Part shown: positions 27,300 through 36,330 of the stretch, piece after piece
How positions within the stretch are numbered: position 1 is the stretch's first letter
How the letters are laid out: each line of letters opens with the position of its first letter
NCBI GenBank assembly: GCA_029227815.1
Contig: CP118523.1
Coordinates: 2,232,001 to 2,296,000, forward strand
DNA: 64,000 nt
Source of the DNA: Clostridiaceae bacterium M8S5
GTDB lineage: Bacteria > Bacillota > Clostridia > Tissierellales > MCWD3
Direction: 5' to 3'
Position numbers and translations under genes: made by a program
Notes under the pieces: model-generated
What the model saw: only the letters and a program-made list of their open reading frames with translations
The model's database searches: none
Told to the model about the DNA's origin: nothing

Positions 27300-27521
27300 T
27301 TAATCATCTGTATCATTTATAGTAAAATTATAATTTATACTGTTTATATTATTTATGTCTGCATCTATATAATAGTAAGTTACTCCCTTATATTCTAGAT
27401 GATTATGTTTATTCATTTCTATATAACTTTCCCTAGCACCTATTAATACTAGTAAGTTTGCCATATTTATTGTGTTTGTGATTTCCATATCTGATATGTC
27501 ATTTATTCTATGCTTACACAT
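27300..27521 (-). CDS. Small hypothetical protein
   Basis: 73 residues, acidic at the end, no membrane segment. No convincing ribosome site precedes the ATG. Upstream on the same strand is an interrupted frame containing 'IRALLLAEGIKRDNTLIVE', so this may be part of a decaying operon. I do not recognise a family; it could be a random open frame. Confidence 0.3.
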   Translation of the reverse strand: MCKHRINDISDMEITNTINMANLLVLIGARESYIEMNKHNHLEYKGVTYYYIDADINNINSINYNFTINDTDD

Positions 27522-27901
27522 GTTCTAATCTATTGTCTTTTGCTGTGACTATATATCTGATTCTCTATGGCTCTACTATAAGTGTATTATCTCTTTTTAT
27601 ACCTTCTGCAAGAAGTAGGGCTCTAATCATCCATCTTTATGAAGGCTAGTATTACCCCTCCCTAATTTTCAATACCTGTTATTGCTATTGCATATTATAC
27701 ACAAAAAACATGACCTGAGCCATGCATTTTTATTCTAACTGTGTTAATGCCTTATTTAGTTTTTCTATAGCTTTCTTTTCAATTCTCGGTACGTAACTCG
27801 ATGTCAAGTTAGGGCTAAACCTTTTTATATTTGAATTTTATAAGTGAAATGACTTAATATTTTTCAGTATATTTATTAAACCAACTTGAATTTGTTCATC
27901 A
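27522..27901. other. Intergenic stretch with decayed coding sequence and a repeat
   Basis: Holds minus-strand coding remnants near 27.53-27.63 kb and the second sigma-tail repeat (27702-27833). Nothing else recognised. Confidence 0.4.
27702..27833 (-). repeat. Sigma-tail/terminator repeat, copy 2
   Basis: Nearly the same as the copies at 9.1 and 62.3 kb over its length, including 'ggtttagccctaacttgaca', the YVPRIEKK-type coding segment (Ser replaced by Pro here), the 'LTQLE' stop, and the 'gcatggc...gtcatg' terminator. The reading frame is open from about 27830 to the stop near 27732 but has no start codon. Confidence 0.75.
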
Positions 27902-28174
27902 TTAGACCCCTTCTTTAAATTTAAAACAAAGCCTCCAACCACCACTCCACTTATATTTTTCTGGCCAGTATTGATTGGAATTAAAATCACCATTTTTTTC
28001 TACTGCAAATGACTCAAAACATTCAATTTGAAAATATCTTTCTATTAACTTCTTTATGTCATTATCTTCATAAAATGAAAAAAATCTTTTAGGCTCATAA
28101 AAATCTTCTTCCCATATCCCTTCAGAGTTCTCCCCACCATATAACCCTAAATAAAATAATCCTTTTGGTTTCAA
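27902..28174 (-). pseudogene. C-terminal fragment of a SAM-dependent methyltransferase
   Basis: 90 codons starting with 'LKPKGLFYLGLYGGENSEG', a pattern common after motif III of class I methyltransferases, and ending 'WSGGWRLCFKFKEGV'. The SAM-binding N-terminal half is absent; upstream the frame closes within a few codons and the sequence then changes into the duplicated transketolase tail on the other strand. It is therefore a truncated remnant. Confidence 0.65.
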
Positions 28175-28216
28175 AACCCTTTTGATATTATTTTATACTA
28201 CCTCTATATTCTTTTT

Positions 28217-28386
28217 CGGAACAGTCTTATTTCTGAAATTACAGCTAGTGAATGTCCTTGCATAGTTAAAGAAATAGGCATAAATGATACATTTGGTGAG
28301 TCAGGCAATCCTGATGAGCTATATAAAAAATATGCCCTAACTGTACAAAATATTGTAGAGATAGCTTTGCAAATAATTGAAAGTTA
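28217..28386 (+). pseudogene. Duplicated C-terminal fragment of the transketolase C-subunit gene
   Basis: About 165 bases match the end of the gene at 7935-8870 with some 10% substitutions and no frameshift. The frame is open and ends at the same TAA ('ALTVQNIVE', then '..IIES' against '..ITES'). Downstream, the terminator is duplicated as well. There is no start codon. Substitutions such as G-to-A in 'KGVG' to 'KEIG' suggest relaxed selection. Confidence 0.85.
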
Positions 28387-28449
28387 ATGATTCTTTTTAA
28401 CATTGTATATTAAATTCTAAAAAAGAATATTATTTTACTAGATATGATT

Positions 28450-28504
28450 ACCTCCAAAGTAGATATCCAATTAAGTTTAAATAAGCTACTTTGGAGTTTT
28501 TTAT
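28450..28504 (+). terminator. Duplicated transketolase terminator
   Basis: 'acctccaaagtag' pairs with 'ctactttggagt' and runs into T6. It is a diverged copy of the terminator at 8951-9010 with the same flanking 'ttatgtc' sequence. Confidence 0.75.
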
Positions 28505-28663
28505 GTCGAGAAGTAATAGAGTCATTGTTTTTTACAAACCCTATTCTTTTTATTCTCGATTGTATGTTTCTAAGAAACTATCTAATATTTATTTCTCAAA
28601 CAAATAAAATACTTTTATTCCTAATGTCTTACACTCTAATCTTTTACTAATAGAAGCATACTT

Positions 28664-29692
28664 TTATTTTGTTTCGTTATATATTTCCATCATGACCTTG
28701 GCAAATTTATCTTCCTCAACTAAATGAGGCTCGTGTGCAGATTCTTCAAACCAATAAAAATTCTTTCTAGGAGCTTTTATAGTATTGTAATATTGTTCAA
28801 CTAATTCTGAAGGTGTATTATGATCATGTCTCCCAGCTATAAAGTAAATAGGTACATCAAATTCTTGATACTTTTCTCTAAAATCTGCCTTTTCACGATT
28901 AACAAATAATGTATTTATAGAAAATTTATTTCCTGCTAACAATTTAATCCCATCTATCAAAGAATATTCTGGTGAGAATAATACTCCTTTAATCATTTCA
29001 TTTTGTGTTATAACATCTAATTCAAAGCCTCCATATTTCTTTAACCACTTTCTTTGAATAAATGTATCTTTTCCACTATTTTTATATGGAGGTTGTCCTA
29101 TTTGTTCCAATTCTTTGATGGCTTTATCGTTATATTCTTCAATAGCTTTATTATATACATACCTATATGATAACCGTTCTCCTTCAACATCATCAATTAC
29201 TTGCCCTATTCCTACGTAAGCCATAACTTTATCAGGTAACTTCTTTATTGCTTCTATTCCAAGCACAGTCCCCCATGAGTGTCCCACTATAAATATTTTA
29301 TCTTTATTAAACCTATCACATAAATATTCTATTAATTCTTGTGTATCCTTTTCTAATTGTTCTTGTGTCATTTTTTCCCTACTCATATTAAGTGAATAGG
29401 ATTTACCTGAACCTCTTTGATCCCAATTAACAACTACGAAATTCTTTTCTAGTTTACTTTGATATTTTCTTGCATAGCTTATAAATGGGTATCCTGGTCC
29501 ACCATGGAGAAATAGCATAATAGGTTTATTTTTATCTACTCCTCTAATCATTATTGTTTGATTTATGCCACCTAATTTAATAGTTGATAACTCTGCAATA
29601 CTATTCTCAATCACTTTAAAATTATTATCTCTTATCTTAGGTGTATATGTCGGAAAAAATATTATAACTACTATTAATATAAGTGCAATCAT
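28664..29692 (-). CDS. Alpha/beta hydrolase, proline iminopeptidase-like
   Basis: 342 residues. An N-terminal hydrophobic helix (residues 1-14) is followed by the oxyanion loop HGGPG (63-67), 'VVNWDQRGSGKS' and the nucleophile elbow GHSWG (137-141, Ser139). A late 'AGRHDHNTP' supplies the Asp and 'ESAHEPH' the catalytic His. This order matches the prolyl aminopeptidase / S33 group. The helix suggests membrane attachment. A GAGGTG site lies 30 bases upstream, aligned with no ATG/GTG/TTG, so translation may begin at an unusual codon (ATC) or at the annotated ATG. Peptidase activity is likely; substrate unknown. Confidence 0.82.
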   Translation of the reverse strand: MIALILIVVIIFFPTYTPKIRDNNFKVIENSIAELSTIKLGGINQTIMIRGVDKNKPIMLFLHGGPGYPFISYARKYQSKLEKNFVVVNWDQRGSGKSYSLNMSREKMTQEQLEKDTQELIEYLCDRFNKDKIFIVGHSWGTVLGIEAIKKLPDKVMAYVGIGQVIDDVEGERLSYRYVYNKAIEEYNDKAIKELEQIGQPPYKNSGKDTFIQRKWLKKYGGFELDVITQNEMIKGVLFSPEYSLIDGIKLLAGNKFSINTLFVNREKADFREKYQEFDVPIYFIAGRHDHNTPSELVEQYYNTIKAPRKNFYWFEESAHEPHLVEEDKFAKVMMEIYNETK

Positions 29693-29983
29693 TTTTTTCT
29701 TATGTTTAAATACTTTGATATTATCACCTCGTTTAGTATCATTTTTATTGTAAGATAAATTCTTGTCAATAAGTTCAATCTCTGTTTAGGTAGTTTATAT
29801 TTAATTTTTTATATTATCATTGATATTTATCTTTTGATTAATTAAATCATCAAAATCTTTTTTACTATACTTTGCAAAAGAATGATGATACTGTTGTTAG
29901 TCTTAATATTGAGTTTGATAAATTTCTTTAATTATTTATAAAAAACAGTTGGGATATGGAATACCCCTTACGGAGAAAGAGCG

Positions 29984-30874
29984 TTAAAGGTAAGGCACTA
30001 TTTCTTTCCAAATCGCTCTGAGTACATCCTTCCCATACTCCTCATAATGTCCTGTAATAGTAACTACAGCATTGTAATCTTTTAGAATAACACAATACTG
30101 TCCATACATTCCATCAGCTCTATATGTATTAGGTAAAGTACACTTCCATACTTGATATCCATACCCTTGTTGTGATTCTGAATCTAATTTGAATGATGTA
30201 TCAATACAATTAGTATACATTTCATCAACGTATTCTGAAGATAGAATTTGATTATTGTTATATCTTCCTCCATAAAGAAGCAAAATACCCAAACGTGAAA
30301 ATTCCTCTGTAGTCAAAAACAACCCTCCAGAACAGGCAGTGTAACCCATTTGACAATTGTGCCATTGTGGGTTAACAATCTCCAGTTTATCAAATAAACG
30401 TGGCTTCAAATATTCTAACAAATTAACACCACTAAGTTTTTCTATTATCCGACCTAATACATAACTACATAAGTCCTCATAATAAAACCATGTTCCAGGG
30501 TCTGCTTTAACCTCTGTTGAAAAAAATAATTTTGCACGATCCATATCATTGTATTTGCTATAATTCTCTTCCATATGACCTGAAGTCATTATCAGAAGAT
30601 GTCTAATTTTAATATACTCAGCGCCATTACTTGCAACATCTCTAAATTCTGGGAAAAAATTAAGTGCATAATCATCGCTAGATAAAAGCCCTTCAAATTC
30701 CGCAATACCAACAGCTACAGCAACGAAAGTCTTAGATGCAGAGTACAAGTTTTCTCTATCATTACTTCTAAATCTATGTTCAGCAATAACCCTATCATTT
30801 TGGTAGACGTGTATGCCATATACACCAAGGTTTTGCTCTAATACTGTTAATCTAAAATCCGTTAATATACCCAT
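29984..30874 (-). CDS. Serine hydrolase, beta-lactamase/AmpC-like family
   Basis: 296 residues from the ATG at 30874, set by an AGGAGGT site 5 bases upstream (the frame is open ten codons further). The catalytic SXXK is S45-A-S-K48 in 'NLYSASKTFVAVAVG'. 'YYEDLCSYVLGRI' is the region of the Tyr-X-Asn/Ser motif. These proteins are mostly esterases, peptidases or of unknown role, not true antibiotic-resistance enzymes. No signal peptide. It stands alone on the minus strand. Confidence 0.85.
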   Translation of the reverse strand: MGILTDFRLTVLEQNLGVYGIHVYQNDRVIAEHRFRSNDRENLYSASKTFVAVAVGIAEFEGLLSSDDYALNFFPEFRDVASNGAEYIKIRHLLIMTSGHMEENYSKYNDMDRAKLFFSTEVKADPGTWFYYEDLCSYVLGRIIEKLSGVNLLEYLKPRLFDKLEIVNPQWHNCQMGYTACSGGLFLTTEEFSRLGILLLYGGRYNNNQILSSEYVDEMYTNCIDTSFKLDSESQQGYGYQVWKCTLPNTYRADGMYGQYCVILKDYNAVVTITGHYEEYGKDVLRAIWKEIVPYL

Positions 30875-31087
30875 TACATACCTCCTGTATATCTTATCTA
30901 TCACCTTCTTTTGGCTACATTACTGCCACTATACTACAATAAAATTATATTATTAATTTATACGAATTCCTCAACTTTCTAGTTTTCAATCGTAAGTTCA
31001 AAATATCAAAGTTCAATCTTTTCTTTCTTATCCATGTATATTATTCCTTAATACTTTGCTGATTTATTTATAATCCTATGCTAGTTA

Positions 31088-31749
31088 CTATATTTTATAA
31101 TTACTAAAATGGAGTAAGGTATGATCCCAACCGTCAATAATTACATCAATAATCCCTTTATCATCCTGCAATATCAGGTCATCTTTTGTCAGCATGTTTA
31201 TCAATTCTTGACATGGTGCACTTGTTCCATAAACTACCTTTCTAATACTCTTGGCCCCGTTAGGATGTTGTATTTTTGATGGACGTTGGGGTATATTGTA
31301 AGCAGACATTAGAAAAGGCAACTTAATGTTTTTTGGTACAGCTAATTGCCAATCTAACTTTTCACCTTTAACATTAATTCTGCGTCCAGTCATTTTGTCG
31401 TAGGTATAGTTTTGGTCAGATATCAGTTGAGTCCAAGTTGTTAATTCTCTTTCATGTGTCTCAATAGACATATCACAAAACGCCTCTGTTGAAGTCCCAT
31501 ATAGATTAAATCGATTAAGCAATGCTTCTTTTCTTAAAAGCTTCAAAATCCCGCCTAATACAAATTTTGCAGAAAAAGATAAATTAAACGTAAATAATTC
31601 AATGAAAGGTCCTTCCTCAAACCATATCATGGCATTATGAGCTTTTTTTGTTTTGATCCGTAAATTACATCAAATCCAAGGTCAGTGAAACATTGAACTG
31701 CTCGGTCTAGATCATCAACTTTGTAAAGTACATGACTTAAATGCATCAT
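31088..31749 (-). pseudogene. VOC/glyoxalase-like protein, frameshifted
   Basis: An ATG at 31749 with AAAGGAGG upstream opens 'MMHLSHVLYKVDDLDRAVQ', the typical first strand-helix of VOC proteins, but the frame stops within 40 codons. The rest (180 codons from 31630) continues in another frame with 'MIWFEEGPFIELF' and 'IIDVIIDGWDHTLL'. One extra base in the T7 run at 31643-31649 (plus strand) restores a protein of about 220 residues of the Glyoxalase_3-like type. It is either a recent inactivation or a homopolymer error. Confidence 0.7.
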
Positions 31750-32295
31750 AATTTTCCTCCTTTTATAATAATGAATGCAACTAGTTTATAAACTTTTTCT
31801 AGATTATTGAAATAAATCATATTTTACTAAATATCGACTTCTGGTAGTTACCTAGAATAGTATATTGTAATATAATATTTAAAATAAATGTGCTCATGAT
31901 TTTGAATTTATACAAGCGAATTTAAAAAAACTTTATTTTTTAGTAATAATATAATTCATCAGCTCAGATAAGTTGCCTATTATTAAATAATACATAATCA
32001 TCATTAGATTAATTTAACCCATTTAGAAATTAAAGCTATTAACATAATTATATATGATTTGTCTTGTCACTTAAATTACTTTTTCAATTATATTCATTTT
32101 TCGAACTATAAAATAATTTTATTTAGTTCCAACCATTTATTGCATCTCAATCTCTCCACAAGATATAATTATTTTGTAGTAATGAAATGGGAACAAGTTT
32201 GACTAAGAAAAAATAGGTCGTCCTACAGATAATCATAAATATCAATCTATACGAATTGGAATAGAGAAAACTAATCATTCAGAAATGATTCAAAC
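31750..32295. other. Intergenic stretch before the IS remnant
   Basis: AT-rich, apart from the small RHH-type fragment starting at 32187. I see no other gene. Confidence 0.4.
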
Positions 32296-32317
32296 GGGGC
32301 TGTCGGCAAAAGAATAA
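32187..32317 (+). pseudogene. Fragment of a ribbon-helix-helix-type protein
   Basis: After an ATG, 'GTSLTKKK' is followed, one frame on, by 'IGRPTDNHKYQSIRIGI'. The GRPTDN...I.IR pattern is common at the N-terminus of small RHH DNA-binding or mobilisation proteins in Clostridia. One base added to the A6 run joins the parts. The frame then runs into the IS end at 32296 and stops. Short and uncertain. Confidence 0.4.
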
Positions 32318-32336
32318 AAGATAACATCTTCATATA

Positions 32337-32384
32337 AAAAATGACCATCTAGCTAGAGAAATTATTAGCTAATGGTCATTTTTA
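32337..32384. terminator. Bidirectional terminator in the IS remnant
   Basis: 'aaaaatgaccat' and 'atggtcattttt' form a 12-bp stem, extended by 'tagcta' pairs inside, with T-runs on both strands. A related hairpin occurs at 55945-55991. Confidence 0.75.
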
Positions 32385-32470
32385 AAAGTTTAGAATTAAA
32401 TACACATAAAAATGGGTACAACTAAAACAAGTTAGCATTTAAAACGTATTTATTACATTAATTAGGCAAT

Positions 32471-32935
32471 TTAATTATTATGTTTAAGTAAATAAGGAGT
32501 ATCGCTACAACCGTTACAGCTATATACTTCATAAACTTGTTCAAAACCTTTAGTGTAGCTTCTTTGAGTTTTTTCATATAATAAACTTCTACCATTAGCA
32601 CATAAAAAACTACCATCATTTGAGTTTATTCATATTAAAATATTTCCCTATATTGTTCTTGTATTTTCTAGTCTTTTGAAGTTCATGTTCTTGAAGTTTA
32701 ATAAATGGCTGAATATCTTTGTTTTCTAAATATCTTAAACCAACTTCACTACAGTAACCACTATCAGCAATCAATTCTTTTAGATTAACACCAGTATTCA
32801 ATAAATGTTTATCAACCAAAGGTTTAAGAGTATTATAGTCAGTACGATCATTACTAAGATAAGTATCAATAATGAAGTAGTTTTCAACAGCAAACTGAAC
32901 ATTATATCCAGGTTTGAGAAACATCATATACTTTG
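32471..32935 (-). pseudogene. IS1182-family transposase fragment
   Basis: Starting at 32927, 'LKPGYNVQFAVENYFIIDT' is the hallmark of IS1182/DDE transposases, then 'LKELIADSGYCSEVGLRYL' with the catalytic-region Asp-Ser-Gly. The frame ends at 32616 and, one frame over, continues as 'DGSFLCANGRSLLYEKTQ' up to a stop at 32471. The N-terminal half and the C-terminal catalytic Glu region are absent, so it is non-functional. Confidence 0.8.
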
Positions 32936-33005
32936 TCTTTAAAAGGATAATAGCAAAACGTGCGAAAACCCCTCCACTTCCCTCTCCTATTGTCAGAATT
33001 TTTAA

Positions 33006-34244
33006 TCAATGACCATGTTTTGCTTCATAAGAATTGATCCAAAGATTTGCTAAATTCACAGCTCCTTTAAAACCTACAAATGGAGGTTCGTAAGGATAGA
33101 TTCTCCATTTTATATCAGGGTTTGCTATTTGTAAACTAAGATCATTGTTACTCCATTTCAGTGCTTCTCCACTTGCCATAAGCCAACCATCTGTATGCTC
33201 TGAAACAACTTCAGTCCATTCTTTCTCCGTAAAATACGGTATTTCATCATTTTGCATATCAATATTATCACACCAGCATTTGCTTTTAATAAATGATAAT
33301 TCTTTACATGCAAATTCTAATATTCCCTGTACAACATCAACATGCCCTCCTATTGATATACTAGCTTGTTTAGGTGAACTATGGATTATATGTTTAAAGT
33401 TTGGCTTTACTATCGATATACTTTTCAATGCATTATTTTTTTCTTTAGCTAAAAATTGCGGATTAACATTCATATTGAGAATTTGCGCTATTTCTTTCAA
33501 CCATACTTCAGTTCCATCTATACCATATGGTCTACCTTCTATATACGGTGTGTTAAATCGTTTTTTTAACTCTTTTGCTGCTTGTTTTCCCTCTTGTCGA
33601 ATAACTATATTAATATGGGCTTTTCCCATTTGCTTAATAGTTTCTATTGAAGTATCTGATGATAAAATACATAGTGGTTCTATACCAAGTGCGCCTCTAA
33701 CAAGTCTTATTATTTCTTCTGTATCTGATTCAAATCTAAATAAATCTGCGCAAGAACCAATAATATTAAATGTAGGAGAAGGACTTCTATTACAATCAAT
33801 AGTCAATGCCTTCACTAACTGTGTAAGAGCCTCTTGTACTCCATTGTGTTTTACTTTATCAAATCCGCCACTTCCAAAGTATAGGATATGAATATCAGGG
33901 TATAATTGTTTCAATTTTTTCTGGATAGACTTTATGTCTACTCCAATTAATTCTGGAACAGAAGATGGCATTAAAAATATAGCTTTAGGTTTATTATTTT
34001 TTACTATGTTTTTGACCAGTTTCTCTAATCTACTTGTATCACCCAACGAAACATCGGTTTCGTTTATATGAGTTGAGTATAAATGACATGCGTTATCAAT
34101 ACCTGCTCTTTTTAATGTTACACCGCTATATAACATATGCCCCATACAGCCATATTCGATTATAACTCCATCACGAATAGTAGAAAGTGTCCACAAAAGT
34201 CCCATACGCCCTGAAGGTATCGGCTTAAATCTATGAAGACCCAT
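33006..34244 (-). CDS. Nitrogenase component 1-like subunit (NifK/BchB/CfbD-like)
   Basis: 412 residues, shorter than NifK. It belongs to the oxidoreductase/nitrogenase component 1 family: 'EYGCMGHMLYSG' (C33) and 'DNACHLYSTHINETDVSLG' (C53) correspond to P-cluster-type ligands. Where NifK has its third Cys, this protein has 'MPSSVPELIG' (Ser95). This pattern resembles cofactor-biosynthesis relatives that carry a simpler [4Fe-4S] cluster. C-terminal 'KWRIYPYEPPFVGFKGAVN' resembles the end of such subunits. It is the last of three nitrogenase-like genes in a tight operon with a metal ABC transporter. Substrate unknown. Confidence 0.83.
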   Translation of the reverse strand: MGLHRFKPIPSGRMGLLWTLSTIRDGVIIEYGCMGHMLYSGVTLKRAGIDNACHLYSTHINETDVSLGDTSRLEKLVKNIVKNNKPKAIFLMPSSVPELIGVDIKSIQKKLKQLYPDIHILYFGSGGFDKVKHNGVQEALTQLVKALTIDCNRSPSPTFNIIGSCADLFRFESDTEEIIRLVRGALGIEPLCILSSDTSIETIKQMGKAHINIVIRQEGKQAAKELKKRFNTPYIEGRPYGIDGTEVWLKEIAQILNMNVNPQFLAKEKNNALKSISIVKPNFKHIIHSSPKQASISIGGHVDVVQGILEFACKELSFIKSKCWCDNIDMQNDEIPYFTEKEWTEVVSEHTDGWLMASGEALKWSNNDLSLQIANPDIKWRIYPYEPPFVGFKGAVNLANLWINSYEAKHGH

Positions 34245-34297
34245 AATTTATAACCCCCTTGATTTATTTCTAATCTATATTATTTTGTTATATCAAT

Positions 34298-35548
34298 TTA
34301 AATGACCGATTTAATTATTCTTTCAAGTACTCTTTTAGTTCGTTCATATCCAACTTGTCCATAAAAATCAAACATATTTCCTACTACGGATTTAGCTTTA
34401 TCTAAGCCTGGTATATGTCCAATACACAAATCGGGCTTGAGTTCTTCAACTAATGACTTAGCGTTTCTCTCATTCACGATTCTACACACCAGAGGATCAC
34501 ATCCTATCTTTTTTAGTTCTTTATAATGAATATCATCTTCTGGATAATATTCTTCTAAATGTATCAATGATGGATTCATATTTATTGATTTCACTAAAAA
34601 TTTTGTGAGTGGAAGCGGAAGATCTACTCTAGTTGTTATTAAGAAATTTTGGTTAGCTAATAACCTCCGTGCTTCTTCTTGTAACTTAATAGTCTCTAGT
34701 CTTATTTGTCTAAACTCATTATTTAGAGGAATACCAAACTTAGTCATAATTTCTAAAAATGCTTTGTCTATTTCATCTATAGAATATCTATGATGCAAAG
34801 ATATAAATGGCACTTTAAAAATCTCTTTCATTTTAACAGCTAGTGCATGTGTATATGGAGATACTACCAAATTAATAGTAGCATCAGGTGCATTAATAAA
34901 ATCTTCTATTTCTGCACCTGGTGCAAGAAAACGTAGCTTAAAGCCATGTTTCTCCAATAATGTATATAGAAAACTATTAGAGTCATTCACTTTTTCTGGT
35001 AAATCACCAAGAATATTTATGCAATTAGCCTTTGCTGGCTGTGGTTTCATAAGTCTAGCTAATGATTCCATTGTTTTCCATGCACCAGATGGATAACTTA
35101 TATTCTTAAATTGTCCAAGCATAGTAAATGTAACCTTTGCACTAATTTCTGCTTGTATTTCATGAATAACTCCTTCAAAATCCTCTCCAATCAAATCTGG
35201 AATACAAGTTGCTATTAATAATATTGACTTTGCACCTGCTTTATCCATCTTTTTAAGTGCATCAATAACTCCATCTCGACATCCAAATATCACCTCACGA
35301 GAATCAAGAACATACATCCAGTGAAGTTCACCATGCTCTCCTTCGGGGTTAGGAGTGAACAATCTAGAATGATTAGCACATTCTGGCATGCCTACTAAAA
35401 GTGAGGAAAGCCCTTTAATATCTTCAACAATGGCAGAAGCCATACGCATAGGGCAATGTACCCCTGGAGATACCGCAGGTGATGCAAATGGTATGCTTGC
35501 ACTATTTTTTATTTTAGATAATCGTTTTGAATTTATTGCATTAATCAC
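34298..35548 (-). CDS. Nitrogenase component 1-like subunit (NifD-like)
   Basis: 416 residues. All three P-cluster-type Cys are present: C32 ('SPGVHCPMR'), C57 ('MPECANHSR') and C115 ('IATCIPDLIGEDFEG', the C..D.IGeD motif). I see no equivalent of the FeMo-cofactor Cys and His ligands near the usual context, so FeMo-co binding is unlikely. Starts with GTG immediately after the NifH-like stop, with GGAGGTG inside the preceding gene; clearly co-translated. With the gene downstream it would form the alpha-beta half of a nitrogenase-like reductase. Confidence 0.83.
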   Translation of the reverse strand: MINAINSKRLSKIKNSASIPFASPAVSPGVHCPMRMASAIVEDIKGLSSLLVGMPECANHSRLFTPNPEGEHGELHWMYVLDSREVIFGCRDGVIDALKKMDKAGAKSILLIATCIPDLIGEDFEGVIHEIQAEISAKVTFTMLGQFKNISYPSGAWKTMESLARLMKPQPAKANCINILGDLPEKVNDSNSFLYTLLEKHGFKLRFLAPGAEIEDFINAPDATINLVVSPYTHALAVKMKEIFKVPFISLHHRYSIDEIDKAFLEIMTKFGIPLNNEFRQIRLETIKLQEEARRLLANQNFLITTRVDLPLPLTKFLVKSINMNPSLIHLEEYYPEDDIHYKELKKIGCDPLVCRIVNERNAKSLVEELKPDLCIGHIPGLDKAKSVVGNMFDFYGQVGYERTKRVLERIIKSVI

Positions 35549-36295
35549 TTACTTCACCTCCAGTAATATATTTGTTAATTTTCTATAATGTAATGCCATA
35601 TCAGAATCAGGGAATGCTTCAACAACAGTTTTTCCTTGAGCCTCAGCTTCTTGTACAATTGGATTTCTTGGCAGATGATATTTTACCTTTGTCCCTATCT
35701 CAATTGCTGCTTTATTAACTATATCAGCTTCATCTTTAATATTTTTACTGTTTAAAATAAGCCCTCCTAATGATGCATAACCTCGTTTCCCAAAACTTTT
35801 AACGGCATGTGATATATTTGATGCAGCGTATAAAGACATCATTTCTCCTGATGTTACTATGAAAACATTATCAGCATAACCACTTCGGATTGGCATTGCG
35901 AATCCTCCACATACAACATCTCCTAAAACATCATAAATAATAACATCAGGTTTAATTTTCTCAAATACATTTAATTCTTCCATTTTTTCAAATGCAGTAA
36001 TTATTCCTCTGCCTGCGCAACCAACACCAGGTACGGGACCTCCTGCTTCTATACAATACACTCCTGTACTACTTTTTATTAGTACATCTTCTAAACTTAT
36101 ATCTCCTTTTTCTCTAAGCATATCTAAAACTGTTGGAATATTTTCCCCTCCATTTAAGTTTCTTGTTGAATCTGCTTTAGGATCACACCCCACCTGCATA
36201 ACAACTAATCCCATTGAAGCTATAGAGGCAGATAAATTTGATACAGTAGTAGATTTGCCAATACCACCTTTCCCATATATAGCAATTTTTTTCAT
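35549..36295 (-). CDS. NifH-like ATP-dependent reductase
   Basis: 248 residues. Walker A 'IYGKGGIGKSTTVSNLS' at 6-22, with the switch I-type 'VGCDPKADST'. The [4Fe-4S] ligands are C93 ('GVGCAGRG', with the Arg96 that is ADP-ribosylated in NifH) and C129 ('DVVCGGFAMPIR'). It is slightly shorter than NifH (about 270-290) and lacks much of the C-terminal extension. It would transfer electrons, with ATP hydrolysis, to the two component-1-like proteins encoded just downstream. AAAGGAG upstream. All essential residues look intact. Confidence 0.93.
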   Translation of the reverse strand: MKKIAIYGKGGIGKSTTVSNLSASIASMGLVVMQVGCDPKADSTRNLNGGENIPTVLDMLREKGDISLEDVLIKSSTGVYCIEAGGPVPGVGCAGRGIITAFEKMEELNVFEKIKPDVIIYDVLGDVVCGGFAMPIRSGYADNVFIVTSGEMMSLYAASNISHAVKSFGKRGYASLGGLILNSKNIKDEADIVNKAAIEIGTKVKYHLPRNPIVQEAEAQGKTVVEAFPDSDMALHYRKLTNILLEVK

Positions 36296-36330
36296 GGTAT
36301 TTTATTCTCCTTTCTGTTTATGTGAAATTC

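Larger units (their letters stand above)
32296..32960 (-). mobile_element. IS1182-like insertion sequence remnant
   Basis: Begins with 'ggggctgtcggcaaaa', similar to IS1182-family terminal repeats. Next comes a bidirectional hairpin terminator, then the 3' part of a transposase gene on the minus strand. The 5' half of the element and the other end are missing: coding similarity stops near 32.94 kb, before the nitrogenase-like operon. Dead element. Confidence 0.65.

Noticed and set aside
28444..28650. 68-codon plus-strand frame
   Set aside because: Runs through the duplicated transketolase terminator and is AT-rich low-complexity sequence.
29984..30874. Beta-lactamase resistance gene
   Set aside because: SXXK family membership alone does not show beta-lactamase activity; no signal peptide, so a cytoplasmic esterase or peptidase is more likely.
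33145..33891. 248-codon open frame on the plus strand
   Set aside because: Lies wholly antisense to the NifK-like gene; low-complexity composition and no ribosome site. A shadow of the real gene.
33006..36295. Idea that this is a nitrogen-fixation operon
   Set aside because: Subunits are short, FeMo-co ligands are not seen, one P-cluster Cys is replaced, and no nifB/E/N genes are present.
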